Positions 19,481-28,043 of a stretch of DNA of 64,000 nucleotides are shown in pieces. Under the pieces are notes generated by a model. The model was given only the letters and a program-made list of their open reading frames with translations. It searched no databases and was not told the origin of the DNA. The stretch comes from Streptomyces sp. ADI96-02. GTDB taxonomy: Bacteria; Actinomycetota; Actinomycetes; Streptomycetales; Streptomycetaceae. Made by a program: the position numbers and the translations under genes. The stretch is taken from contig NZ_ML123034.1 of the NCBI RefSeq assembly GCF_003846185.1, positions 2,448,248 to 2,512,247 of the forward strand. Direction: 5' to 3'. Each line of letters opens with the position of its first letter. The first letter of the stretch is position 1.

Positions 19481-20437
19481 ATGCGCATTGTTGTTCTGGC
19501 CGGCGGTATCGGCGGTGCCCGTTTTCTGCGCGGCCTCAAGCAGGCCGCGCCCGACGCGGACATCACGGTGATCGGCAACACGGGTGACGACATCCATCTG
19601 TTCGGGCTGAAGGTCTGCCCCGACCTCGACACCGTGATGTACACCCTCGGCGGTGGCATCGACGAGGAGCAGGGCTGGGGCCGGAGCGACGAGAGCTTCC
19701 GGGTGAAGGAGGAGCTCGCCGCGTACGGGGTCGGGCCGGGCTGGTTCGGGCTCGGCGACCGCGACTTCGCCACCCACATCGTCCGTACGCAGATGCTCGG
19801 CGCGGGCTATCCGCTGAGCGCGGTCACCGAGGCGCTCTGCGCGCGCTGGCGGCCGGGCGTGCGCCTGCTGCCGATGACCGACGACCGCGTCGAGACGCAT
19901 GTCGCCGTCGAGACGGACGGCGAGAGCAAGGCGATCCACTTCCAGGAGTACTGGGTGAAGCTGCGGGCCTCCGTCGAGGCGCGGGCGATCGTGCCGGTCG
20001 GGGCCGAGCAGGCCAAGCCCGGGCCGGGCGTGCTGGAGGCCATCGGCTCCGCCGACGTCATCGTCTTCCCGCCGTCGAACCCGGTCGTCTCGATCGGCAC
20101 CATCCTCGCCGTGCCCGGCATCCGGGAGGCGATCGCCGAGGCCGGAGTGCCGGTCGTCGGCCTCTCGCCCATCGTCGGCGACGCGCCCGTGCGCGGTATG
20201 GCGGACAAGGTGCTCGCCGCGGTGGGCGTCGAGTCGACGGCCGCGGCGGTCGCCCAGCACTACGGTTCGGGACTGCTGGACGGCTGGCTCGTCGACACGG
20301 TGGACGCCGGTGCGGTGGACGAGGTGGAGGGCGCGGGCATCCGCTGCCGGGCGGTGCCGCTGATGATGACGGACGTGGACGCCACGGCGGAGATGGCCCG
20401 GCAGGCGCTGGCCCTGGCCGAGGAGGTCCGGGCGTGA
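19481..20437 (+). CDS. cofD: 2-phospho-L-lactate transferase (F420 biosynthesis, CofD/FbiA)
   Basis: A 318-residue enzyme. It joins a phospholactate-type (or phosphoenolpyruvyl-type) group from its activated guanylyl form to FO, making F420-0 or its dehydro precursor. The N-terminal nucleotide-binding loop [16 protein letters not shown] (about 4-19), the [20 protein letters not shown] segment and the later [13 protein letters not shown] motif are diagnostic. It overlaps fbiB by GTGA (20434-20437), giving translational coupling. The pathway product F420 is a deazaflavin cofactor of many actinobacterial oxidoreductases. Confidence 0.96.
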   Translation: MRIVVLAGGIGGARFLRGLKQAAPDADITVIGNTGDDIHLFGLKVCPDLDTVMYTLGGGIDEEQGWGRSDESFRVKEELAAYGVGPGWFGLGDRDFATHIVRTQMLGAGYPLSAVTEALCARWRPGVRLLPMTDDRVETHVAVETDGESKAIHFQEYWVKLRASVEARAIVPVGAEQAKPGPGVLEAIGSADVIVFPPSNPVVSIGTILAVPGIREAIAEAGVPVVGLSPIVGDAPVRGMADKVLAAVGVESTAAAVAQHYGSGLLDGWLVDTVDAGAVDEVEGAGIRCRAVPLMMTDVDATAEMARQALALAEEVRA

Positions 20438-21930
20438 GCGCGCCGACGGGCGGCGGTACGGAGTCGGGGCGCGGCCCGGGGTCGGGCGGCGGTACGGAGC
20501 CGGGGGCGCTTACGGCGTCGGAAGCCGGTTCGGGGTCGGAAGCCGGTTCGGGGTCGGTGGCCGGTGCCGTGTCGGTGGGCGGTTCGGGGTCGGTGGCCGG
20601 TGTCGACGGAGCCGCCGCCTCCGGTGGCGCGCCCTCGTTCCGGGTCTGGGCGCTGGGCGGTGTGCCCGAGGTCCGGGCGGGGGACGATCTGGCGAAGCTG
20701 ATCGCCGGTACGGAGCCGGGGCTGGTCGACGGTGACGTCCTGCTCGTCACCTCGAAGATCGTCTCCAAGGCCGAGGGCCGGATCATGGAGGCCGCGGACC
20801 GCGAGGCGGCCATCGACGCCGAGACCGTCCGGCTGGTCGCGCGGCGCGGGACGCTGCGCATCGTGGAGAACCGCCAGGGGCTGATCATGGCCGCCGCCGG
20901 GGTCGACGCCTCGAACACCCCGGCCGGCACGGTGCTCCTGCTGCCCGAGGACCCCGACGCGTCCGCCCGCCGGATCCGGAACGGGTTGCGGGACACGCTC
21001 GGCGTGGAGATCGGCGTCGTCGTCACGGACACCTTCGGGCGGCCCTGGCGCGCCGGGCTGACGGATGTCGCGATCGGTGCGGCCGGAGTGCGGGTGCTCG
21101 ACGATCTGCGCGGCGGCACGGACTCCCACGGCAACCCGCTCTCCGCGACCGTCGTGGCCACGGCCGACGAGCTGGCGGCGGCGGGCGATCTGGTCAAGGG
21201 CAAGGCGGCCGGGCTGCCGGTCGCCGTGGTGCGAGGTCTGCCGCAGGTCGTCGTTCCGGCGGACGAGGCGGACCCGGGAGCGCGTGCGCTGGTGCGCGGC
21301 GCGGCCGACGACATGTTCCGGCTCGGTACGTCGGAGGCGGTGCGGGAGGCGGTGACGCTGCGGCGCACGGTCCGCGAGTTCACCGACGATCCGGTGGACC
21401 CGGGTGCGGTGCGGCGGGCGGTCGCCGCGGCCGTGACGGCTCCGGCGCCGCATCACACGACGCCGTGGCGGTTCGTCCTGCTGGAGTCGCCGGAGTCGCG
21501 GGTGCGGCTGCTCGACGCGATGCGGGACGCGTGGATCGCGGACCTCCGGCGGGACGGCAAGAGCGAGGAGTCCATCGCGAAGCGGGTGCGGCGGGGCGAC
21601 GTGCTGCGCAACGCGCCGTATCTGGTCGTGCCGTGCCTGGTGATGGACGGCTCCCACACGTACGGGGACGAGCGGCGCGACGCCGCGGAGCGCGAGATGT
21701 TCGTGGTCGCCGCCGGTGCGGGCGTGCAGAACTTCCTGGTGGCGCTGGCGGGTGAGCGGCTCGGGTCGGCGTGGGTGTCCTCGACGATGTTCTGCCGGTC
21801 CGTGGTGCGGGAGGTGCTGGAGTTGCCGGAGTCGTGGGATCCGCTGGGCGCGGTGGCCGTGGGGCGGCCGGCGGGGGCGCCGCGGGAGCGGGGGGTGCGG
21901 GATGCGGAGGCGTTTCTCACCGTGCGGTGA
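20434..21930 (+). CDS. fbiB: F420-0:gamma-glutamyl ligase / nitroreductase bifunctional FbiB
   Basis: A 498-residue protein from GTG 20434, with GGAGG seven bases upstream. Residues about 70-310 are the CofE-type glutamate ligase ([31 protein letters not shown] and [13 protein letters not shown]). Residues about 310-498 are the FMN nitroreductase-like domain ([29 protein letters not shown]), as in mycobacterial FbiB. It adds glutamates to F420-0 and reduces dehydro-F420. The first 65 residues are an unusual Gly/Ser/Glu low-complexity extension built from short DNA repeats (20518-20600). It is coupled to cofD. Confidence 0.95.
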   Translation: MSAPTGGGTESGRGPGSGGGTEPGALTASEAGSGSEAGSGSVAGAVSVGGSGSVAGVDGAAASGGAPSFRVWALGGVPEVRAGDDLAKLIAGTEPGLVDGDVLLVTSKIVSKAEGRIMEAADREAAIDAETVRLVARRGTLRIVENRQGLIMAAAGVDASNTPAGTVLLLPEDPDASARRIRNGLRDTLGVEIGVVVTDTFGRPWRAGLTDVAIGAAGVRVLDDLRGGTDSHGNPLSATVVATADELAAAGDLVKGKAAGLPVAVVRGLPQVVVPADEADPGARALVRGAADDMFRLGTSEAVREAVTLRRTVREFTDDPVDPGAVRRAVAAAVTAPAPHHTTPWRFVLLESPESRVRLLDAMRDAWIADLRRDGKSEESIAKRVRRGDVLRNAPYLVVPCLVMDGSHTYGDERRDAAEREMFVVAAGAGVQNFLVALAGERLGSAWVSSTMFCRSVVREVLELPESWDPLGAVAVGRPAGAPRERGVRDAEAFLTVR

Positions 21931-22041
21931 GGCGGGGTAGGGGGAGGCGGGGGCGGGGGTGAGACGGCGGCGGGCTTCCGGGTGCGGTCCGGGTGTGGTG
22001 CCGCTGCGCGGGGCTTGTCCCCTCCCCGTCCCTTCCCGTAA

Positions 22042-22087
22042 CCGGGGCTCTGCCCCGGACCCAGCTCCTCAGGCGCCGGAGGGGCTG
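22042..22087. repeat. double-hairpin repeat/terminator between convergent genes
   Basis: Two adjacent stem-loops: ccggggc-tct-gccccgg (22042-22058) and a 9-bp stem (22062-22070 with 22079-22087) enclosing aggcgccg. I recognise this pair as a recurrent intergenic sequence in Streptomyces chromosomes. Here it lies between the convergent fbiB and DNA glycosylase genes and probably acts as a bidirectional terminator. Confidence 0.7.
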
Positions 22088-22139
22088 AGTAGGGGGCTCG
22101 GCCAGGGTGGGAACTCGGCCAGGGGTGGAAAGGCGCCGG

Positions 22140-23126
22140 TCACAGGGCGGCGATGTTGCGCGGGGTCATCCTCGGTGCGCGGCGTTTCGGGGTGTGGCCC
22201 GAGAGCAGGATCAGGCGCGTCGCCCGGTGGCGCTGGCCCGCGTAGGGGGCGAGCAGGGCCAGCATCTCCTCGTCGTCCGCGTGTCGGTTGTCCGCGAGCG
22301 CGTGGCCGACGATGCCGGGGAGGTGGAGGTCGCCGACGGTGACCGCGTCGGCGGCTCCGTTGGAACGTTGAAGTGTCTCGGCCGAGGTCCAGGGGCCGAT
22401 GCCCGGGATCAGCTCCAGGCGGGCCCGCGCCTCGGGCAGGTCCATCGCCGCCGCTTCCTCCAGCCGGTGGGCCACCCGTACCGCGCGCAGGATCGTCGCG
22501 GAGCGCTTCGCGTCCACCCCCGCCTTGTGCCACTCCCACGACGGGACCATGGCCCACGTACGCGGGTCCGGCACGACGTACAGGCCGAGGTCGGCGGTGG
22601 GGCCGGGGGCGGGAGTGCCGTAGCCGCGGACCAGCAGCCGCCAGGCCCGGTACGCCTCGTCCGTCGTGACCTTCTGCTCCAGGATCGAGGGGATCAGCGA
22701 TTCGAGCACCAGGCCCGTGCGCAGCAGCCGCAGCCCCGGGCGGCGGTGCCGGGTCAGGGCCAGCAGGCGGTGGCGCGGAGTGAAGGCGTCCGGGTCGTCG
22801 TCCGCGCCGAGGAGCGTGGGGAGCCCGGACAGAAGCCAGTCCGCGCCCGGCCCCCAGGCCGCCGCGCGGATCGAGGCCCCATGGGCCGTGACGCGCAGGG
22901 TGCCGGGCCCCTCGGGCGTACGGGTCGTCCGCCACACCGTGCCGTCCGAGGTCATCCGGAACGTCGGATCGGCCGGGCCCCGGCGCAGCGGTCCCAGCAC
23001 GAGGCGGAGGTCCAGCGGATAGGGCGGGGACCAGTCACGGGTGCGCGGCGGCTCGTCCGACCGGGTCGGGGCGGCCTGGTGCGGGAGGGCCGCTCGTGCG
23101 GTGCGGGGCGCGAATCGTCCTGCCAC
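22140..23126 (-). CDS. DNA-3-methyladenine glycosylase II-type (HhH-GPD) protein
   Basis: A 328-residue protein from GTG 23126. The N-terminal half resembles the AlkA beta domain. The C-terminal half contains the helix-hairpin-helix LELIPGIGPWTSAETLQR followed by AVTVGDLHLPG, whose Asp is the expected catalytic residue. Such enzymes excise alkylated bases from DNA to start base-excision repair. The protein lacks an Ada-type methyltransferase domain. It stands alone and is convergent with fbiB. A 13-14-bp repeat lies just upstream of its ribosome binding region. Confidence 0.88.
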   Translation of the reverse strand: MAGRFAPRTARAALPHQAAPTRSDEPPRTRDWSPPYPLDLRLVLGPLRRGPADPTFRMTSDGTVWRTTRTPEGPGTLRVTAHGASIRAAAWGPGADWLLSGLPTLLGADDDPDAFTPRHRLLALTRHRRPGLRLLRTGLVLESLIPSILEQKVTTDEAYRAWRLLVRGYGTPAPGPTADLGLYVVPDPRTWAMVPSWEWHKAGVDAKRSATILRAVRVAHRLEEAAAMDLPEARARLELIPGIGPWTSAETLQRSNGAADAVTVGDLHLPGIVGHALADNRHADDEEMLALLAPYAGQRHRATRLILLSGHTPKRRAPRMTPRNIAAL

Positions 23127-23154
23127 GGATGGAAGCCTCGTCGTCGTTCGCCGG

Positions 23155-23195
23155 GTCGTCGGTCATTGGTCGTCGGTCATGGTCGTCGGTCATCG
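23155..23195. repeat. three-copy 13-14-bp repeat upstream of the glycosylase gene
   Basis: Three near-tandem copies of gtcgtcggtcat plus 1-2 bases (23155-23168, 23169-23181, 23182-23195), 29 bp upstream of the DNA glycosylase start and therefore in its promoter or leader region. Confidence 0.8.
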
Positions 23196-23376
23196 GCCGT
23201 CCACGCCCTGACGGTCGGGGTGGGTCGTGGGAGCCGAGCGCCTGGGCGGCCTTCTCCGGGCCTCTTCGAGAGTACGGCGGTTCCCCGCCCGGCGACGTAC
23301 GAGGTGGGCCGGCCGAGCGGGAACCGCCGGCGACGTACGGCTCGGACCCCGTCCGACGCGGCGGACGGGCCCCGGG

Positions 23377-24924
23377 TCAGCGGCCCTGCAGCTTGGCGGA
23401 ACTGGTCCGGGCCTTGCCGAGCTTCTTGTAGAGACGTGCTCCGGGGCATTCGGTGGCGAACCCGTCCCGGTGTCCCGAGATCACGTTCAGTTTGACCCGC
23501 TTGCCCTTCCTGTACTTGTTGCTGCCTCCGGAGACGAGGGTGACCTTGCCCTTGGGGTTGGCCCCGAACAGTCCGAGCTTCCAGGCGGTCAGCTTCGCGA
23601 TGGCGGTGACGGCGGCGGCCGGCGGGTTCGACGAGGAGTACGTGCCAAGCACCGCGATGCCCATGCTGTTCGTGTTGAAGCCGAGTGTGTGCGCCCCGAG
23701 CACGGCCTTCGTCACGCCGCCCGCGCGGCCCTCGTAGATGGTGCCGCACTTGTCGACGGCGAAGTTGTAGCCGAAGTCGCGCCAGCCGCTGCTCCTGACG
23801 TGGTAGCGGTAGATGCTGCGGAGCACCGATGGGGCCTGCCGGCAGGTGTAGTTGTTCCCGGTCGCGCTGTGGTGCACGAAGGCCGCCTTCACCGTCCTCG
23901 TGTACGCGAAGTTCCGCTCGCGCAGCCGCTCGTCCGCACCCCAGCCCTTGCGGGTGACGATGCGCGGTCGCGGGCCGATGTACGGCCTCGCGCGGGCGGC
24001 GGCGCGGGCGGCGGTGGTACCGGCCGAGGCCGCCGGGGTGTCGCTCCCGGCGGTCTTCCGCCCGGCCTCCCGGGCCGTCGCCTGTGCCGGGTCCCGCGGC
24101 GGGTCCTCGCCGGGGTCGACGAGTTCGAGGCGCAGCCCGCCGGGCAGCGGCAGGGGGGTGGACGCCCGGTCCTGCGGATCGGGCGCTTCCGGCCGTACGC
24201 GCACCTCCACTCCGTCGGAGTCGCCGACCCAGAGCGGAGCGGTCGCACCGCGCACCGCGCCGGACTCGCGCTCCGCGCTGCCGAGGTCGGCGGCGTGCTC
24301 GGAGTTGTGGGTCTCCACGTCCTGCCAGTCGGACCATGTTCCGGTACCGGTCGCGCGGGTGCGGATCTGGACCGTGCCGTGCAGTTCCGTCCCGGCGTCG
24401 TCCCACACCACGCCCACCAGCGAGAACGGGCGGGCGTCGCGCCGGGTCAGCCCCTGGGTCGCGGCAGCGCCGGAGGCCCGGTCCGAGGGGGAGGAGAGGC
24501 GGGCCATCGGGAGCGACTGGGTCGATCCGGGGAGGTCCGCCGCCGACCGGGCGGGGGCGGAGGGCTGATCGGTCCCGCGCTGGGCCGGGTCGGCGGCCGT
24601 CGTGTCCGGTCCGGTCGTGCCGGAGGCTGGCGCGTCGGGGGTCGGCGCGTCTGAGGTTGGCGCGTCGAGGGTCGGCGCGTCGAGGGTTGGCGCGTCGGGG
24701 GTTGGCGCGTCGGAGGTGGTGGCGTGAGGTTCCGTCACCGCCTCCCGGGTTTCGGGCGGGCCGGAGCCCGGCGATTCGGGGGCCGCGGAGGGAGGCCGGG
24801 CCGAGGCGTCCTGGGGGGTGGGGGCGGACGACGCGGGGACGGCGAGGGGCAGGGTGAGCGCCGCCGCACAGGTGACGCCGATCGAAGTTGCCAGTAGTGC
24901 ACGCATACGGCTGATCCTTGACAT
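23377..24924 (-). CDS. secreted N-acetylmuramoyl-L-alanine amidase, PGRP domain
   Basis: A 515-residue exported protein. The signal peptide begins at MRALLATSIGVTCAAALTLP. ATG 24906 has AAGGA eight bases upstream and would shorten the protein by six residues; ATG 24924 also has GGAG. The mature N-terminus has a Pro/Thr/Asp-rich region with repeated DAPTPDAPTLDAP blocks (about residues 65-95). Residues about 320-500 form the peptidoglycan-recognition/Amidase_2 domain, with zinc ligands in VHHSATGN (His), ISGHRD (His) and TECPGARLY (Cys). It should cleave the muramyl-peptide bond in cell walls. It is divergent from the TIGR03089 gene by 120 bp. Confidence 0.92.
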   Translation of the reverse strand: MSRISRMRALLATSIGVTCAAALTLPLAVPASSAPTPQDASARPPSAAPESPGSGPPETREAVTEPHATTSDAPTPDAPTLDAPTLDAPTSDAPTPDAPASGTTGPDTTAADPAQRGTDQPSAPARSAADLPGSTQSLPMARLSSPSDRASGAAATQGLTRRDARPFSLVGVVWDDAGTELHGTVQIRTRATGTGTWSDWQDVETHNSEHAADLGSAERESGAVRGATAPLWVGDSDGVEVRVRPEAPDPQDRASTPLPLPGGLRLELVDPGEDPPRDPAQATAREAGRKTAGSDTPAASAGTTAARAAARARPYIGPRPRIVTRKGWGADERLRERNFAYTRTVKAAFVHHSATGNNYTCRQAPSVLRSIYRYHVRSSGWRDFGYNFAVDKCGTIYEGRAGGVTKAVLGAHTLGFNTNSMGIAVLGTYSSSNPPAAAVTAIAKLTAWKLGLFGANPKGKVTLVSGGSNKYRKGKRVKLNVISGHRDGFATECPGARLYKKLGKARTSSAKLQGR

Positions 24925-25044
24925 ATTCGGACCACTCCGGCTACCTCGGACACCTACCCGAAAGTGACGCACCGTCTGCCGAACCGGTGTCCGTGACACC
25001 CGTTCGGCCCGCCGCGCGTGGAGCCCCCGCGTACGCTTGCGCGG

Positions 25045-25797
25045 ATGAACTCCAGCGACAGCACCCCTGCCGACCTGCTGCGTTCCGCCCTTGCCGCGGA
25101 CCCGGCCCGCCCCCTGGTCACCTTCTACGACGACGCCACCGGAGAACGCGTCGAACTGTCGGTGGCCACCTTCGCCAATTGGGTGGCCAAGACCGCCAAC
25201 CTGATCCAGGGCGACCTGGCCGCCGAGCCCGGGGACCGGGTCGCGCTGCTGCTTCCCGCGCACTGGCAGTCCGCGGTCTGGCTGCTGGCCTGCTCCTCGG
25301 TCGGCGTGGTCGCCGACGTGCAGGGCGACCCGGCCGCCGCCGACCTCGTCGTGACCGGCCCCGACACGCTGGAGCGGGCGCGGGCCTGCCGGGGCGAGCG
25401 GGTCGCGCTGGCCCTGCGTCCGCTGGGCGGCCGGTTCCCGCAGACGCCGGAGGGCTTCGCGGACTACGCCGTCGAGGTGCCGAGCCAGGGCGACCGCTTC
25501 GCGCCGTACGCGCCGGTGGACCCGCAGGCGCCCGCGCTGGCCGTGGGCGGGATCGAGCTGACGGGGGCGCAGCTCGTCGCGCGGGCGCGCGAGGACGCGG
25601 GAGCCCTCGGGCTCGCCCCGGGATCGCGGCTGCTGACCGGTCGTACGTACGACGACTGGGACGGGCTGAGCGCCGGGCTCTTCGCTCCGCTCGCCGCAGG
25701 CGGGTCCGTGGTGCTCTGCCGTCACCTCGACCAGTTGGACGCGGAAGCGCTGGCGAAGCGGGTCGAAAGCGAGCGGGTCACCGACAGCGCGGTATGA
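25045..25797 (+). CDS. TIGR03089 family protein (AMP-ligase-like)
   Basis: A 250-residue protein from ATG 25045. It resembles the N-terminal part of AMP-forming acyl ligases (RPLVTFYDDATGERVELSVATFANWVAKTAN, GDRVALLLPAHWQSAVWLLAC). It lacks the P-loop-like AMP-binding signature and the C-terminal domain, as usual for TIGR03089, whose function is unknown. It is common beside the first LCP gene in actinomycetes. Its end is followed by 350 bp holding a palindromic repeat element. Confidence 0.85.
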   Translation: MNSSDSTPADLLRSALAADPARPLVTFYDDATGERVELSVATFANWVAKTANLIQGDLAAEPGDRVALLLPAHWQSAVWLLACSSVGVVADVQGDPAAADLVVTGPDTLERARACRGERVALALRPLGGRFPQTPEGFADYAVEVPSQGDRFAPYAPVDPQAPALAVGGIELTGAQLVARAREDAGALGLAPGSRLLTGRTYDDWDGLSAGLFAPLAAGGSVVLCRHLDQLDAEALAKRVESERVTDSAV

Positions 25798-25881
25798 CAA
25801 GCGCTCCGAGGTGCACTCGTCCGGACCACAGAGGGCCGAGCCCCCGGGACTGCGCACCTGCGCGGGGCCATGATCGGCGCT

Positions 25882-26045
25882 AAGGGTTGTCCCGCGATCT
25901 CTGGTGGATCAGCGTGCGGCGTCGGATGCCGTGCATCGCACAGCGGAGGAGCGTCCGCATACTGGACGTATGCGCACATTCCGACAACGCGGCGAGGTGC
26001 CGTAGCCGTCGTCGCGCGCCCACCAGGGATTGCGGGACAACCCTT
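25882..26045. mobile_element. 164-bp palindromic, MITE-like repeat element
   Basis: 25-bp terminal inverted repeats match at 23 of 25 positions: aagggttgtcccgcgatctc at the left (25882-25906) and its complement at the right (26021-26045). The centre is an inner palindrome, cgcatac-tggac-gtatgcg (25956-25974), and the arms between are partly complementary, so the whole element can fold into one long hairpin. It has no coding capacity. From memory, similar sequences recur in Streptomyces genomes. A non-autonomous transposon (MITE) or structured RNA origin is inferred. No clear target-site duplication is visible. Confidence 0.65.
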
Positions 26046-26148
26046 GGGGACCACTCTCCCGTGATGCACAACCAAGCGTGAGGTTCAGCCGTCTACTCCT
26101 GCGACCGGCGGCCCATCGCGCCGCCGAACGTGAAGGATGGACGCAGAC

Positions 26149-27819
26149 GTGACCGACAGCGCTGGCACGCCGGCCGACCCGGACAACCCGGACGAGCCGA
26201 CCGGGGACACGACGCAGGGCGGGTCACGCGGCCGTTCCGGACGGCACGGAGCCTCGAACGCGAAGAACGCCGAGGACACGCAGAACTCCGAGGATTCCGA
26301 GGAATCCGACGACGCCGGGGACACCGGGGACGCGAAGGACGCCGAGGACGCCGGGGGCTCGAAAGAGAAGCCTGCGGAGGAGTCGACGGCGGAACGGCCC
26401 GCCGAGGAGCCGGCGGAGCGGGCACCGGAGGCCGGCGCGGGCAGCGAGAGCAGTGACGCGGGGGCACCCCTCGACGCCGAGGCCGACACTCAGGCCGAAC
26501 CCGAACGCGAACCGGAGCCCGAAGCCGGTACGGAGACCGGGGCCGGGACCGACGCGGACCCGGACAGCGACAACAGCAACAGCAACGGCAGCGGCAGCGG
26601 CAGCGGCAGCGGCGGCGGCAGCGGCGGCGGCAACGACGACGACCGCAGTGCGCAGACCTGGGCCGAGCGGCCCAAGGACGGCGTGCGCAAGAGCCACTGG
26701 CTGCGCTGGACCGCCCTCGCCGCCTCGTTCCTCGTCCTCGTCGCCGCGGGCGCGGGCTGGTGGCTGTACAAGAAGCTCGACGGCAACATCACCACCGACA
26801 CGAGCGCCGCCGCCGAGCTCAAGGCGTACGAGAAGGAGCGGCCCGCGCCGGTCGTGAGGGCCGCGCAGAACATCCTGCTCATCGGTTCCGACAGCCGGGC
26901 CGGCGACAACCGCGAGTACGGCCGGGACGACGGCGGGAGTCAGCGCTCGGACACGACGATCCTGCTGCACCTCGCGGCCGACCGGAAGAGCGCCACGGCG
27001 GTCTCGCTGCCGCGCGACCTGATGGTCGAGGTGCCCAGCTGCCGGACCGCCGACGGCAAGACCACGCGGGCCCGCGAGGCGCAGTTCAACTCGGCCTTCG
27101 AGCTGGGCGGCACCGCCTGCACCATCCGCACCGTGGAGCGGATGACCGGCATCCGCATCGACCACCACATGGTCGTCGACTTCAACGGCTTCAAGGACAT
27201 GGTCAACGCCGTGAACGGTGTCGAGATCTGCCTCAAGGAGCCGATCGACGACAAGGACGCCCACCTGCGGCTGCCCGCCGGACGGCAGAAGCTGAACGGC
27301 GAGGAGGCGCTCGGCTACGTACGCGCGCGCAAGTCCATCGGCAACGGCAGCGACACCGAGCGGATGGAGCGCCAGCAGAAGTTCCTCGGCGCCCTGGTGA
27401 ACAAGATGCAGAGCAACGGCGTCCTGCTCAACCCGACCCGGCTCTACCCGGTCCTGGACGCGGCCACCAAGTCGCTGACGACGGACCCGGGGCTGAACAC
27501 GCTGAAGGACCTGTACGACCTGGTGCGCGGGATGCGCAACGTGCCCACCGACCAGGTGCAGTTCCTGACCGTGCCCCGACAGCCGTACCGCCAGGACCCG
27601 AACCGGGACGAACTCGTCGAACCGGACGCGAGCGAGCTGTTCGAGCAACTGCGGGACGACCGGCCGGTGGCCGTGGTCCCGGCGGACGAGCTCAAGCGCG
27701 ATCGGAAGAGCGAGAAGGCCGGCCAGGACGGAAAGCCCGACGACACCGGCTCCGAGAGTCCGACGCCCACACCCACCTATTCGGGTTCGAGTGCGGCGGA
27801 CGACCTGTGCAAGCAGTAA
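26149..27819 (+). CDS. LCP (LytR-CpsA-Psr) family cell-wall glycopolymer ligase 1
   Basis: A 556-residue type II membrane protein. GTG 26149 has AAGGATGG eight bases upstream; ATG 26137, four codons earlier, is the alternative. Residues 1-170 are a very acidic, disordered cytoplasmic region ending in an (AG)C-rich Ser/Gly/Asn run. A membrane segment lies at about 183-203 (LAASFLVLVAAGAGWWLY). The LCP domain (about 235-420) has ILLIGSDSRAGDN, SDTTILLHL, VSLPRDLMVEVP and a YVRARK end. LCP enzymes attach teichoic-acid-type or other glycopolymers to peptidoglycan. It is the first of five paralogs here. Confidence 0.93.
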   Translation: MTDSAGTPADPDNPDEPTGDTTQGGSRGRSGRHGASNAKNAEDTQNSEDSEESDDAGDTGDAKDAEDAGGSKEKPAEESTAERPAEEPAERAPEAGAGSESSDAGAPLDAEADTQAEPEREPEPEAGTETGAGTDADPDSDNSNSNGSGSGSGSGGGSGGGNDDDRSAQTWAERPKDGVRKSHWLRWTALAASFLVLVAAGAGWWLYKKLDGNITTDTSAAAELKAYEKERPAPVVRAAQNILLIGSDSRAGDNREYGRDDGGSQRSDTTILLHLAADRKSATAVSLPRDLMVEVPSCRTADGKTTRAREAQFNSAFELGGTACTIRTVERMTGIRIDHHMVVDFNGFKDMVNAVNGVEICLKEPIDDKDAHLRLPAGRQKLNGEEALGYVRARKSIGNGSDTERMERQQKFLGALVNKMQSNGVLLNPTRLYPVLDAATKSLTTDPGLNTLKDLYDLVRGMRNVPTDQVQFLTVPRQPYRQDPNRDELVEPDASELFEQLRDDRPVAVVPADELKRDRKSEKAGQDGKPDDTGSESPTPTPTYSGSSAADDLCKQ

Positions 27820-28043
27820 AGCAATTGCCAAGACAACAGACACAATCGACGCGTATTGGGAAGAATGCCCAGTTGTAAGGGGCGTGGAATAGGTCACGCG
27901 CGTCGCTCCACTCCGAAGCAGCCGGATAGTGTGACGCGATCCGGTGCTTCCGGCCGCCAGGTCGTGCACTGCTGGAGCGAAAGAACGAGCGCCCTGCCGG
28001 GGGAGGGCGCCTCGCGTGGCACCGACGGAGGACTCAGGCAACC

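Noticed and set aside
25722..26081. Small proteins encoded within the palindromic element
   Set aside because: Open frames occur on both strands because of the GC-rich palindrome; none has a family match or a good ribosome binding site.
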